DNA of 34,921 bases from Clostridiales bacterium UBA4039 (lineage in GTDB: Bacteria > Bacillota > Clostridia > Lachnospirales > Vallitaleaceae). The stretch's first letter is position 1; the number at the start of each line of letters is the position of its first letter. The stretch is taken from assembly GCA_002382805.1 (NCBI GenBank), contig DGAD01000042.1:1-34921 (forward strand), given 5' to 3'. The notes beneath the pieces were generated by a model. The model was not told the origin of the DNA and did no database searches. It saw only the letters and a list, made by a program, of their open reading frames with translations. Position numbers and translations under genes: made by a program. Below, piece by piece: positions 8,696 through 17,028 of the stretch.

Positions 8696-9610
8696 ATGCA
8701 TGAAGTTGTATCGAATGTAATTCAAAGATACTTTGAGGTAGAGCCAATTGATATTCATCCGTTAGGAGGAGGCTTTTATGGAAAAGTCTTCTTGGCAACA
8801 CTTGATAAAGCACCGTTTAAAGTTGTGGTGAAAATATATTTAAAGCTTGGATTGGCTCAAAATGAAGGGCTACAGATAGAAACGTTAAATAAGTATAGTC
8901 ATATACCTATGCCAAAAGTATATCAGGTGTATCAAGCAGATCAAGCGCTTGGCTATGATGTACTCATGATGGAATATCTACAAGGTGTCAATGCCGGAAT
9001 ACAATCTTCGGTTAATGAAGAGGCTTTGGATAATATTGCAGAAAAAATTATTGATAATCTGATAGCGTATCATTCAGTCACCAACACCCAAGGATTTGGA
9101 GAATTAAACGCAACAGAATTTGTAAAGGATTGGCGTCAATATTACAAACCGATTGTTGATCGAATATTTAGTGCGGCACAAAGCTTTTATTCAAAAAAAA
9201 TCTTATCCAAAGAAAATTTTCAAATTATAGAGCAAGCATACAATAACTTTGAGCATATTTTTTATTTACCGGTGACGACATCAAGTTTGATTCACGGGGA
9301 TTATAATACATGGAATATTATGCTCAACGAAGAGTTGACAGATGTAAGAGCTGTAATTGATCCATTTGGATGCTGTTGGGGAGATGCAGAATATGATTTG
9401 TATCAACTTAATAATGCAAATGGAAGATACTTTTCTTTGTTGGATCGATATAAGAAGAAATGTTCTGTTAGCGAGAATTTTGAAATTAAGTTATGTTTTT
9501 ATGAACTATTTACTGAAATTATGCATTATCATGATGCCGGAGTAAAATTGAGAGACGCTGATATTGCTGCCACGGCGTTAAAATTAAAAGAGCTAATGAA
9601 CAATATATAA
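8696..9610 (+). CDS. Aminoglycoside phosphotransferase (APH)-family kinase
   Basis: A 304-residue kinase-like protein. The N-lobe has a glycine loop (LGGGFYGKVF) and an ATP-binding Lys near 46. The catalytic loop is HGDYNTWN (200-207), with Asp202 the catalytic base and Asn207 binding Mg2+. IDPFG gives the metal-binding Asp222, and WGDAEYDL follows as in APH and fructosamine-kinase relatives. The family phosphorylates aminoglycosides, macrolides, choline or sugars; specificity cannot be read here. AGGAGGGTGAG precedes the start closely after the TPR lipoprotein gene. Resistance is only one possibility. Confidence 0.85.
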   Translation: MHEVVSNVIQRYFEVEPIDIHPLGGGFYGKVFLATLDKAPFKVVVKIYLKLGLAQNEGLQIETLNKYSHIPMPKVYQVYQADQALGYDVLMMEYLQGVNAGIQSSVNEEALDNIAEKIIDNLIAYHSVTNTQGFGELNATEFVKDWRQYYKPIVDRIFSAAQSFYSKKILSKENFQIIEQAYNNFEHIFYLPVTTSSLIHGDYNTWNIMLNEELTDVRAVIDPFGCCWGDAEYDLYQLNNANGRYFSLLDRYKKKCSVSENFEIKLCFYELFTEIMHYHDAGVKLRDADIAATALKLKELMNNI

Positions 9611-9638
9611 TTTTTATGGGTAGAAGTGGAGGGTTAAC

Positions 9639-9986
9639 ATGAAAAAATGGTATAATGAAGAATATGAATGGAATATCGAGGTAACAGGTTTTTTACGTGG
9701 AGAAAAAACGGAAAGATATTGCCGAAATGGAGAAGAAATCGGGGATAAGTATAGTTGCACCTACGGCTGTCCGGTTAATGAACAAGGACAGGGGATTTGT
9801 TCAAAGACAATGATGATGATGTTTCCAATTATGGAAGCGGTTCGAAGTGGTGGTAATCTAGAAAATGTTGGTGGTTCAGGCAAATATACAAAAGAACTTG
9901 TATGTCCTGATGGATGTGTTATCTTTAAAATGACAGCAACGAAACTAGGCAATGAAAATTTTCACAAAGGAAACTTCTATGAGTAA
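9639..9986 (+). CDS. Small cysteine-rich protein, TIGR04076-like
   Basis: A 115-residue protein with cysteines at YCRNGE, YSCTYGCP, GICSK and VCPDGC. The order 'conserved Gly-Asp, Cys-Pro segment, MFPIMEAVRSGGNLEN, then CPDGCVIFKMTA' fits the small TIGR04076 family as I remember it. That family is uncharacterised and may bind metal. The ribosome site is GTGGAGGG. It is followed after 11 bp by a VOC protein gene, which suggests joint transcription. Confidence 0.6.
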   Translation: MKKWYNEEYEWNIEVTGFLRGEKTERYCRNGEEIGDKYSCTYGCPVNEQGQGICSKTMMMMFPIMEAVRSGGNLENVGGSGKYTKELVCPDGCVIFKMTATKLGNENFHKGNFYE

Positions 9987-9997
9987 AGGAGAAATAT

Positions 9998-10414
9998 ATG
10001 AAACAAGCCATCGTTCATATAGCACTAGTAGTTGAGGATTATGATGATGCATTAGATTTTTACACAAAGACATTGGATTTTGAACTTATTGAAGATACCT
10101 ATCAAGCAGAACAAGATAAGCGTTGGGTTGTTGTTGCACCGCCAGGATCAAGAGAGACAACCATTTTACTAGCAAAACCATCTAAACCAGGGCAAGAGGC
10201 TTTTATTGGCAATCAAACAGGCGGCAGAGTATTTTTATTTCTGAACACCGATAATTTTTGGAGAGACTATAACAAAATGATTGAAAAAGGTGTGGAGTTT
10301 GTGCGAGAGCCCAAATCAGCTGAATATGGTATGGTAGCGGTATTTAAAGATTTATATGGTAATTTATGGGATTTGGTTGAATTAAACCCCAATCATCCAA
10401 TTATGAATCGATAA
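9998..10414 (+). CDS. VOC-family (glyoxalase/bleomycin-resistance fold) protein
   Basis: A 138-residue protein of two beta-alpha-beta-beta-beta modules. The first starts AIVHIALVVEDYDDALDFYTKTLDFEL and the second GGRVFLFLNTDNFWRDYNKMIEKGVEF, ending in FKDLYGNLWDLVEL. His7 and the Glu in LVEL are usual metal-ligand positions, but the second-module His is replaced (GRVFLF), so a full glyoxalase I metal site is not evident. Members include dioxygenases, thiol transferases and drug-binding proteins. Ribosome site AAGGAG lies 7 nt before the ATG. Confidence 0.85.
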   Translation: MKQAIVHIALVVEDYDDALDFYTKTLDFELIEDTYQAEQDKRWVVVAPPGSRETTILLAKPSKPGQEAFIGNQTGGRVFLFLNTDNFWRDYNKMIEKGVEFVREPKSAEYGMVAVFKDLYGNLWDLVELNPNHPIMNR

Positions 10415-10444
10415 TTGGCAATATAAATTAAAGGAGAAAAGACG

Positions 10445-10622
10445 ATGATATCGATTAGACATGCTCGCGTTGATGAAAAATATAAAACGTATACCTGGCT
10501 ATGTTTATCCGACACAGCGTCAATGCATATGGGCGGAACTGGATATATGGCTTAAAGAACAAAAATATTGTGGATATGGTAATGGGACCCAAGTACTTAT
10601 AAAAAATACTAAGGAACAATAG
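10445..10622 (+). pseudogene. Remnant of a GNAT acetyltransferase gene
   Basis: An AAGGAG ribosome site and ATG at 10445 open a frame of 36 codons, MISIRHARVDEKYKTYTWLC..., which looks like the start of an AAC(6')-type GNAT protein. It stops at 10555. Another frame then carries ELDIWLKEQKYCGYGNGTQVL (10533-10595), which resembles the later motif-A region of such enzymes (xDIWLKxxxYCGxGxGT). Some 60 residues between the two parts, a frame, and everything after motif A are missing. This is a decayed gene, too short to have a working domain. The gap between 10414 and 10637 holds nothing else that I can see. Confidence 0.6.
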
Positions 10623-10636
10623 GAAGGATCGCAAGG

Positions 10637-11080
10637 ATGTCAGAGTTTATATATAAATTTATCCCGATGGAGGTTAATCATAGATTTAATGTTCATAAGA
10701 AAGAGGTGATAGATTTTTTAGATAAGCACATAGAGCGCTATGACAAAGTAGAATTACATCAATATGAACAGATTGAATTTATTGATTGCGGACAGAGGTT
10801 TGAATCGGTGGTGTGTAACCATTGTCACCACAGTTTATTAAAAACATGGGGACAATTGATGAACGTAAGTGCACAAGGAAATTTCAAAGAACGATCCTTT
10901 ATTACACCATGCTGTGGAAAAAAGACACAGCTTGATGCGTTAATTTATTATGGAGATTCAGGGTTTGCAAGGAGTTCTTTGGAAGTACTTAATCCATCGA
11001 TAGATATTGAAGATATTGAAATTCATGTATTTGAAAAAGTCTTTGGGTGTCAATATAAGTGTGTTATTAGTCAGATATAG
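10637..11080 (+). CDS. Unknown protein with zinc-ribbon-like cysteines
   Basis: A 147-residue soluble protein. A CNHCHH element near residue 60 and PCCGKK near 91 give two CxxC/CC pairs some 30 residues apart, the spacing of a zinc ribbon or knuckle. The rest (EVIDFLDKHIERYDKVELHQYEQIEFIDCGQRFESVVC) is acidic and looks globular. It has an AGGAAGG ribosome site. I do not recognise the family; a short regulatory or folding role of the ribbon is possible but not shown. Confidence 0.65.
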   Translation: MSEFIYKFIPMEVNHRFNVHKKEVIDFLDKHIERYDKVELHQYEQIEFIDCGQRFESVVCNHCHHSLLKTWGQLMNVSAQGNFKERSFITPCCGKKTQLDALIYYGDSGFARSSLEVLNPSIDIEDIEIHVFEKVFGCQYKCVISQI

Positions 11081-11100
11081 TTAAAAAAGGAGATGAGAAA

Positions 11101-11490
11101 ATGCGAATTGATCATATTGCATTATGGACAAAACAGTTAGAAGCATTAAGAGAGTTTTATGTAACCTATTTTGAGGCAACGGCAAATACAAAATATGTAA
11201 ATGAAAAAACCGGATTTGAATCTTATTTCGTATCTTTTTCTGAAGGAGGTCGAATAGAAATCATGCAAAGACCAACGGTTTCAGTAAGAGAACAACAAGA
11301 AGCAGAGTATCCAACGGGAATAGCGCACTTTGCGATGTCTGTTGGAAGTCAACAAAGAGTCATTGATCTTACACGCCAGTTAAAAGAAGATGGATATGTT
11401 ATTTTAAGTGAGCCTAGAACAACAGGGGATGGATACTTTGAGAGTGTTGTCCAAGATCCTGATGGCAATAGTATTGAAGTTACAATTTAA
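11101..11490 (+). CDS. VOC-family glyoxalase I-like protein
   Basis: A 129-residue protein with the complete glyoxalase-type metal site: His5 (RIDHIALW), Glu53 (GRIEIM), His76 (GIAHFAMS) and Glu126 (NSIEVTI). The closing VVQDPDGNSIEV is the family signature. It may be a lactoylglutathione-lyase-like enzyme, though most Clostridia lack glutathione and the real thiol or substrate is uncertain. AAGGAG precedes the start. It is a more canonical enzyme than the VOC protein at 9998. Confidence 0.85.
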   Translation: MRIDHIALWTKQLEALREFYVTYFEATANTKYVNEKTGFESYFVSFSEGGRIEIMQRPTVSVREQQEAEYPTGIAHFAMSVGSQQRVIDLTRQLKEDGYVILSEPRTTGDGYFESVVQDPDGNSIEVTI

Positions 11491-11522
11491 TAATCGTTTT
11501 AAACGTTTTGAGGGGGATGCTT

Positions 11523-11927
11523 GTGAAAAGAAATTTAAAAATAGTAACATTTTTGGTTAATTTTCTATTTGGAATTTTGGGAATAATTATTGGGATAATG
11601 ATGTTAAGAGAGTATGGGGTTTTTGCAGAATTTCCGGTAGAATGGGTAAGGGTACTGCGTGTTGAACGTTGGACACTGATTGGCATTTATATTATGAGTG
11701 TATTTGGCTTAGGCAATATTGTAGCTTCTGTTGCTTTTTTGAAGGGGAAAACCGTATATGTCCTGATGATGAGCATCGTATTATTTTTTAGTGCCTCACT
11801 TCAAATGATTATTCTAAATGAGGTGCTTTTGATTAGCGTCCAAGCAATTTTTATTAGTATTATTCAATTATTTTTATATTTATCTACTCACTTTGTGGAA
11901 AAAAAGGTGGATGAATCAGTTGTTTGA
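11523..11927 (+). CDS. Unknown small membrane protein
   Basis: A 134-residue protein with about four membrane segments (near residues 5-25, 50-72, 77-95 and 100-122) and a short charged tail HFVEKKVDES. I chose GTG at 11523, 6 nt after GAGGGGG, over TTG at 11508 and ATG at 11517, which overlap or abut the ribosome site. No conserved motif is recognisable. It may share a transcript with the VOC gene 32 bp upstream. Confidence 0.65.
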   Translation: MKRNLKIVTFLVNFLFGILGIIIGIMMLREYGVFAEFPVEWVRVLRVERWTLIGIYIMSVFGLGNIVASVAFLKGKTVYVLMMSIVLFFSASLQMIILNEVLLISVQAIFISIIQLFLYLSTHFVEKKVDESVV

Positions 11928-12010
11928 GCAAAAGTTATATATAACAAAGCATGCGTTATGAACCATAGGCTAACAAGATATAATGAAAATGATATGAATG
12001 GAGGAGATAT

Positions 12011-12748
12011 ATGAGAGTATTGGTTCTTGGAGCAAGTGGAGCAACAGGTCAAAAAGTAGTTATGCAACTCGTTGATAAGGGCATACCGACACGTATTTTT
12101 ATACGACATCATGCGACGCTTCAAAAAGAAATCAGTACTAGCTCACTGGTCGAAATAAAAACAGGCAATATACATGATTTTTCAAATGCTCAATTACAGT
12201 CGTTAATCGAAGGATGTGATGTGGTCATCTCATGCCTTGGACATAATCTTACAATGAGAGGAATCTTTGGACAACCGCGCTATCTAGTAAGTGATAGCAT
12301 ACGTCATATTTGTGAAGTGGCTGCATTGAATAATGACAAAAAGTTAAAGATTATCCTCATGAATACAACCGCATATACAAATAAGTTACTTGAGGAAAAA
12401 CGCTCATTTTTGGAACGGGGTATTGATACACTGCTACGGTTATGCCTGCCGCCACACCGTGATAACATGAAGGCAGCGGACTATTTATTACTGGAGCTTG
12501 GAAGACAAAAAACATCTATCGAATGGGTTTGTGTACGGCCAGATACTTTAGTCGACCATAATATTGTAACACCTTATAGAGTTGAGGCATCACCAACTCA
12601 AAGCCCTATATTTCAACCTGGAAAAACCAGTCGTATTAACGTAGCCCATTTTATGGTAACGCTTGTTATAGATGCGCCAACGTGGGAAAAGTGGAAATAC
12701 CAAACACCAGTATTATATAATCAAGAACAAGAAAAAGAAAAAGAGTAA
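12011..12748 (+). CDS. NAD(P)-binding, NmrA/SDR-like oxidoreductase
   Basis: A 245-residue Rossmann-fold protein. The N-terminal MRVLVLGASGATGQKV carries GxxGxxG for dinucleotide binding, followed by DVVISCLGHN and a later WVCVRPDTLVD. This order matches atypical short-chain dehydrogenases such as NmrA-like and biliverdin-reductase-B-like proteins, which often sense NADP(H) or reduce quinone-like compounds. The canonical Tyr-x3-Lys is not clear, so it may not be a classical dehydrogenase. TGGAGGAG precedes the ATG. The C-terminus ends in a lysine/glutamate tail just before the next gene. Confidence 0.8.
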   Translation: MRVLVLGASGATGQKVVMQLVDKGIPTRIFIRHHATLQKEISTSSLVEIKTGNIHDFSNAQLQSLIEGCDVVISCLGHNLTMRGIFGQPRYLVSDSIRHICEVAALNNDKKLKIILMNTTAYTNKLLEEKRSFLERGIDTLLRLCLPPHRDNMKAADYLLLELGRQKTSIEWVCVRPDTLVDHNIVTPYRVEASPTQSPIFQPGKTSRINVAHFMVTLVIDAPTWEKWKYQTPVLYNQEQEKEKE

Positions 12749-12767
12749 ATTATTTAAAGGTGAAATT

Positions 12768-13544
12768 ATGATGAAATTGGAAAAAAAAGACATGCAAGGG
12801 ATTGCCCCCTTATTTATAAACTTAACAGATACTGTAATCTTATCATGTCTACAAGGATATATGGGACAAGCGTGGGCAGATCAGCGGGAACAACCCACTT
12901 GTGGACAGATAATTGTAGGTGACTTTTGCTTTTTTGCAGGGGATAGCTCATGTTCACAGGCGCGGGTTTTAGTTGAGAATATACCAAAAGAATGTGGAGA
13001 TTCACTCTATATGATTTCGGGAGATGAAGGATGGGAAAACCTAGTTGAACAGACCTATGGTAATCGTTGTAGACGTTTTGAACGCTACGGATTTTACAAA
13101 GGTAATGAAAATTTTGATGTGCAGCAACTTCAAGGATATATAGATCGATTATCTCCAATGTACGAGATAGTACCTATAGATTCAAAGATTTATGCGTTAG
13201 TAAAAGAAAATGTGTGGTCAAAAGATTTTTGTGCCCAGTTTTCATCCTATGAAGAGTTTAAACAGCAGGGACTGGGATTTTGCGTGCTACATAATAATGT
13301 TGTGGTTTGCGGTGCATCGTCATATTCAGTGTATGATGATGGTATTGAAATCGAGATAGCCACAAAGGAAGGGTATCGTCAGCAGGGACTAGCAACTGCA
13401 TGTGCAGCACAGCTGATTTTGACATGCTTAAGTCAAGGCAAATACCCAAGCTGGGATGCAGCAAATAAAACATCTGTAGCTTTAGCTACAAAATTAGGGT
13501 ATCGTTTTGATAAAGCCTATACCACGTATGAAGTGTATAGATAA
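12768..13544 (+). CDS. GNAT acetyltransferase, ZmaR-like (GNAT_acetyltran family)
   Basis: A protein of about 258 residues beginning MMKLEKKDMQ. The C-terminal half is a GNAT domain: IEIATKEGYRQQGLATACA contains the QxxGLA acetyl-CoA loop, and YPSWDAANKTSVALATKLGY is the distinctive WDAAN...KLGY signature of Pfam GNAT_acetyltran, which includes the zwittermicin A resistance protein ZmaR. The N-terminal half is the variable partner domain. AAAGGTG sits 5-6 nt before the ATG pair at 12768/12771; the earlier in-frame codons lie inside the previous gene. Acceptor unknown. Confidence 0.85.
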   Translation: MMKLEKKDMQGIAPLFINLTDTVILSCLQGYMGQAWADQREQPTCGQIIVGDFCFFAGDSSCSQARVLVENIPKECGDSLYMISGDEGWENLVEQTYGNRCRRFERYGFYKGNENFDVQQLQGYIDRLSPMYEIVPIDSKIYALVKENVWSKDFCAQFSSYEEFKQQGLGFCVLHNNVVVCGASSYSVYDDGIEIEIATKEGYRQQGLATACAAQLILTCLSQGKYPSWDAANKTSVALATKLGYRFDKAYTTYEVYR

Positions 13545-13569
13545 TCTTGTGAAGGATAGAGGAAAAAAT

Positions 13570-14217
13570 ATGGAAGTCAATGAAAATATCACGAAAATAT
13601 ATATGAGTGCCATTTTTTTATATCTTATTATATTAGTTACTGCAATGACAACACTATGGTTGGGAACATCAAAAATTTTACCTGTAGTGGTAGTTCTTTG
13701 GGTGATTTTAGTCATTCCTTTATATTATGCATTTAAAACGATACAAGCAACAGGGATATATTTGTTGATTAATGGAATTATCAGCGGGATAACCGTAGCG
13801 ATTTTTCATGTGCACTTTGATATTGAAGGAATGATTCATCCATTGGTTGCGGTTGGTTTTATCGGGCTCATTCTTGTTAATAGTCTGAGCATTCGCCACG
13901 GTGATACTAAACGAAAAATAGCGGCAATATATATTGGACTGGGCGTAGTAGGTCTGATTATAGGAGGCTATCTAACATTCATGGAAAGAGCGCAGGGAAG
14001 TTGGGTTTTGTTTTCAGCAGTTATTGTTCTGTGTATTAACATATCCATGTACTATTGGCTAAAGCAAGGACGTGTTCAACAGCTAGAGCGAATAATACGT
14101 CATTATAATATGTTAATATTTGGCGGCATTCTTTTTGTTATCCTCACATCGGTGACAGAAGGCGAAAACCTTGATTTTTTTGGAAGCTATTCGCAAGATA
14201 CTCAAAAAAAGAATTAA
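13570..14217 (+). CDS. Unknown polytopic membrane protein
   Basis: A 215-residue protein with six or seven membrane segments, ending in a short polar tail (GENLDFFGSYSQDTQKKN). The ATG at 13570, 7 nt after AGAGG, is preferred over an in-frame ATG at 13507 that lies inside the previous gene. No transport or enzyme motif is recognisable. The gene follows the ZmaR-like gene by 25 bp and precedes the AAC(3)-like gene by 35 bp, so these may be co-transcribed. Confidence 0.7.
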   Translation: MEVNENITKIYMSAIFLYLIILVTAMTTLWLGTSKILPVVVVLWVILVIPLYYAFKTIQATGIYLLINGIISGITVAIFHVHFDIEGMIHPLVAVGFIGLILVNSLSIRHGDTKRKIAAIYIGLGVVGLIIGGYLTFMERAQGSWVLFSAVIVLCINISMYYWLKQGRVQQLERIIRHYNMLIFGGILFVILTSVTEGENLDFFGSYSQDTQKKN

Positions 14218-14252
14218 ATGCAATATAGATAAGTGATGAAAGTAGAGAAATT

Positions 14253-15071
14253 ATGGATGAAAAAACATTGATTCAAAAGACGCAACAACCAATAACAATA
14301 AAACATATAGTTTCAGGTTTAAAAAACATGGGTATTAATCCACGAGACAGACTGATTGTACATACATCTTTGTCAAGTCTGGGCTGGGTATGTGGAGGCG
14401 CTCAGGCGGTAATTATGGCGTTGATGGAAGTGCTTAATGAGGAAGGGACATTAGTTATGCCAGCCCATAGTGGCGACTGGAGCAATCCGGAAGAATGGGA
14501 ACATCCTCCGGTACCCAAAGAATGGATATCGATTATTCATGAAAATATGCCGGCATTTGACCCTGCTATTACTCCGACTCGCGGTATGGGACGTGTAGCA
14601 GAGCTGTTTCGCACGCTTCCAGGAACACTGCGTTCCAATCATCCACAGGTTTCATTTGCCGCGAATGGGAAAGATGCACACGAGATTACTAAAGAACATC
14701 CACTAACACCACAGCTTGGTATAAAGTCGCCTCTTGGAAAACTCTATGAACTGGATGCAAAAGTGTTATTACTGGGTGTAGGATATGACTCATGCACAAG
14801 TTTTCATCTTGGAGAAGCATTAATCCAGGAGATGCCAGCAGAGCAATTAGGTACTTCGGTTTTTGAAGAAGGAAAACGGGTTTGGAAATGGTTCGAAGAT
14901 GTTGTCTATGATTCAGAGGACTTCATAAAAATAGGAGAAGCTTTTGAAAAAGAACATGTGGTCCAAAGTGGCTATATCGGTATGGCGCCGTGTAAATATT
15001 TTTCGATGCGTGAGGGCGTGGATTTTTCTGTTCAATGGCTAAAAAAGAACAGGGAACTAAGGAGAGTATGA
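14253..15071 (+). CDS. AAC(3)-family N-acetyltransferase (YokD-like)
   Basis: A 272-residue protein with the landmarks of the antibiotic 3-N-acetyltransferase family: VHTSLSSLGWVCGGAQAVI (31-54 region), TLVMPAHSGDW, TPTRGMGRVAELFRTLPG, SNHPQVSFAANG and LLLGVGYDSCTSFHLGE with the conserved His185 near the active site. These enzymes move an acetyl group from acetyl-CoA to an amine such as the 3-amino group of aminoglycosides. Chromosomal YokD/FrbF-like members often use other substrates, so resistance is not proven. The ribosome site is weak (AGTAGAGA). The vanW-like gene starts 13 bp after the stop. Confidence 0.87.
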   Translation: MDEKTLIQKTQQPITIKHIVSGLKNMGINPRDRLIVHTSLSSLGWVCGGAQAVIMALMEVLNEEGTLVMPAHSGDWSNPEEWEHPPVPKEWISIIHENMPAFDPAITPTRGMGRVAELFRTLPGTLRSNHPQVSFAANGKDAHEITKEHPLTPQLGIKSPLGKLYELDAKVLLLGVGYDSCTSFHLGEALIQEMPAEQLGTSVFEEGKRVWKWFEDVVYDSEDFIKIGEAFEKEHVVQSGYIGMAPCKYFSMREGVDFSVQWLKKNRELRRV

Positions 15072-15084
15072 GAAAGGAGCTGTT

Positions 15085-15936
15085 ATGGCAAGAAAGCTGT
15101 TTTGTGAACTCCATCCGCTAGCGTATAAGCTTGCTGTAATAAAAGGGATTCTGTGTCGAAAAATTACATGGATTAAAAATAGTAGTCAATATGCAAAAAC
15201 TTTTTCGGAAGATAAATTACCACAAAAAATATACACACATTCCTCGTTGATACGAAGAAAATTAGGGGATGTAGATATGCGCCTTCAAAACAACAAAGCT
15301 ATTAATTTGAGCCTAGCAGCGCCTAAAATTAATGGAGTGTTGATTCAGCCAGGTGAAACCTTTTCGTTTTGGCGACTTGTGGGAAATTGTAGTGAAAAAA
15401 AAGGCTATAAAGAAGGACTAGTTATAAAATCAGGAAAAATTAGTCAAGGAATCGGAGGTGGGATGTGTCAGCTAAGCAATTTAGTCCATTGGATGATTTT
15501 ACATAGTCCATTGACCATTGTAGAGCATCACCATCATAATCAAATTGATATGTTTCCGGATTTTGGACGCCAAGTTCCTTTTGGGAGCGGAACGTCTATA
15601 ATGTATAACTATTTAGACTATCAGGTGAAAAATGAGACGGATCAGACGTTTCAATTAATTGTATATACGACAGATACCCATCTTTGCGGGGAGCTAAGAA
15701 GTGAACGTGAACTTAGCCATTCATATCATGTATATGAAGAGAACAGCTGGTTTGTTAAGGAGCCAGATGGATATTATCGTACTAATGAGATTTATGTCAA
15801 AATAGTCAATAAGACGACAGGTGATGTAATAGCTAGACATAGGATTATTAAAAATTATTCTAAGGTAGTGTATGATGCAGAATTTATTCCCCTCGATAGA
15901 ATAAAAGAGAAAAATTATAATGTAAGTGAAGCATAA
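15085..15936 (+). CDS. VanW-family protein
   Basis: A 283-residue protein, about normal length for short VanW members. It has the family core: INGVLIQPGETFSFWRLVG, GYKEGLVI, then GGGMCQLSN (124-132) and a histidine cluster HHHHN (148-152). No signal peptide is evident, so it may act inside the cell or at the membrane face. VanW is known from vanB-type glycopeptide-resistance clusters, but its biochemistry is unsettled and solitary genes like this are common in Firmicutes. AAAGGAG precedes the ATG. The strong hairpin at 15953-15998 ends its transcript. Confidence 0.9.
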   Translation: MARKLFCELHPLAYKLAVIKGILCRKITWIKNSSQYAKTFSEDKLPQKIYTHSSLIRRKLGDVDMRLQNNKAINLSLAAPKINGVLIQPGETFSFWRLVGNCSEKKGYKEGLVIKSGKISQGIGGGMCQLSNLVHWMILHSPLTIVEHHHHNQIDMFPDFGRQVPFGSGTSIMYNYLDYQVKNETDQTFQLIVYTTDTHLCGELRSERELSHSYHVYEENSWFVKEPDGYYRTNEIYVKIVNKTTGDVIARHRIIKNYSKVVYDAEFIPLDRIKEKNYNVSEA

Positions 15937-15952
15937 AGGGAAGTATTCTATA

Positions 15953-15998
15953 AAAAAACCACATGATAAAGGCAAAGCATTTTATCATGTGGTTTTTT
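15953..15998. terminator. Two-way intrinsic terminator
   Basis: An 18-bp perfect inverted repeat (15953-15970 and 15981-15998) with a 10-nt loop. Its GC-containing core is ACCACATGATAAA, flanked by A6 on the left and T6 on the right, so it works as a Rho-independent terminator in both directions. It lies between the convergent vanW-like and ADP-ribosylglycohydrolase-like genes and separates the accessory array from what follows. Confidence 0.93.
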
Positions 15999-16005
15999 GT
16001 GAGAC

Positions 16006-16878
16006 TTATAAGAGTACTTGATTTAAAGATTCTTCAAGCGTTTTAAAAGAGTTAAGTCCGTGGACCCAATCCTTGGGTAATTCATGATAGCCGTCCCTAG
16101 CTCCATATAACATGCCAAGGACCATACCTCTAGCTGCACTATCACCGCCGGCATAGGTGTTTTGAATAAGCGCTGATTCAAGAGTCTCTTCATTTAGCGC
16201 AATCGTTAAAACAGCAGGTAATGCAAAAGCCGAATGACAATTTTGACCGATGGCTTTAATTCGCTCAACTATATTATCTGGACGAATACGTGCCTCATTA
16301 TAGGATTGTGCAATAAATGGATCAATATCTTTATGGGATAGTAAACTTGTCTCAATGGAAGCTCCATGAAGAACATCTTTTAATACGCGGATAAGATAGC
16401 GAGCAATTGTTAATAATTGTGGGTCCGTATGTGTTAGGCGTATTTGATCAAGTATGTCTTCTTCTTGAATATCTTCAAGAGCAAACAGTGGTGCACTTCG
16501 AGCAAATCCACCTAATTCATCGCTATCTGAGCCGCGATTGCTATCTTGCAGGCGCTTTAACGATTCTTTGGAGGCCGCGTCAACATATATATCGCTGTTT
16601 GTCATTAAGGTTATCCACTCTTTTTTAAACGCATCGATATGGAAATCTTTATGTTTTGCGATGGATTTAAGCAAAAGTAAAGCCTGGTCTCCATAATGGG
16701 TAAAATCTCCTGCGGATTTATTCGGATGAAAATTAGTATGTCGAGGATCGGTATAACCGGAAATTGGTGCAAAATGTTGCTGTATTTTTGAAGTGTCATA
16801 TATCCAGTGAGGGCCTAGCGCTATGGCATCGCCGATAAAGGCGCCGTAGATTAAGCCTTTAATAGTATTTTTATTCAT
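16006..16878 (-). CDS. ADP-ribosylglycohydrolase-like (DraG / J1-crystallin type)
   Basis: A 290-residue protein with the DraG-family frame: GAFIGDAIA (12-20), GDFTHYGDQ (57-65), HTDP (150-153) and GGDSAARG (244-251). The first Asp and His/Asp elements fit the binuclear Mg site. The hallmark TDD is THYGD here and the usual GGDTD is GGDSA, the sort of drift seen in crystallin-J1-like members. It may remove ADP-ribose from a protein or small molecule, or be a non-canonical member. AAAAGGAGG precedes the ATG. A Fur-like dyad (16899-16917) overlaps the likely -10 (TATACT on the complement, 16915-16920). Confidence 0.85.
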   Translation of the reverse strand: MNKNTIKGLIYGAFIGDAIALGPHWIYDTSKIQQHFAPISGYTDPRHTNFHPNKSAGDFTHYGDQALLLLKSIAKHKDFHIDAFKKEWITLMTNSDIYVDAASKESLKRLQDSNRGSDSDELGGFARSAPLFALEDIQEEDILDQIRLTHTDPQLLTIARYLIRVLKDVLHGASIETSLLSHKDIDPFIAQSYNEARIRPDNIVERIKAIGQNCHSAFALPAVLTIALNEETLESALIQNTYAGGDSAARGMVLGMLYGARDGYHELPKDWVHGLNSFKTLEESLNQVLL

Positions 16879-16898
16879 GAAAATACCTCCTTTTAATC

Positions 16899-16917
16899 AA
16901 TAATGGTTATCATTAGT
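16899..16917. promoter_or_regulatory. Possible Fur/PerR-type operator
   Basis: AATAATGGTTATCATTAGT matches 14 of 19 positions of the classical Fur box (GATAATGATAATCATTATC) and is a loose dyad. It overlaps the presumed -10 of the minus-strand ADP-ribosylglycohydrolase-like gene. AT-rich DNA yields such matches by chance, so this is only a candidate. Confidence 0.3.
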
Positions 16918-17028
16918 ATAACATAAAAAGATTGAGAGTTTCTATGGAATATGATAAACTTTCCTATATTGCAAAATACATTAAAGATATAAGATATAGA
17001 ATTAAGATAAAGAAAGTAGTGAAATTGA

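Noticed and set aside
357..15936. Integron-like cassette array
   Set aside because: No integrase gene and no attC-like paired repeats between genes were seen; gaps differ in length and sequence.
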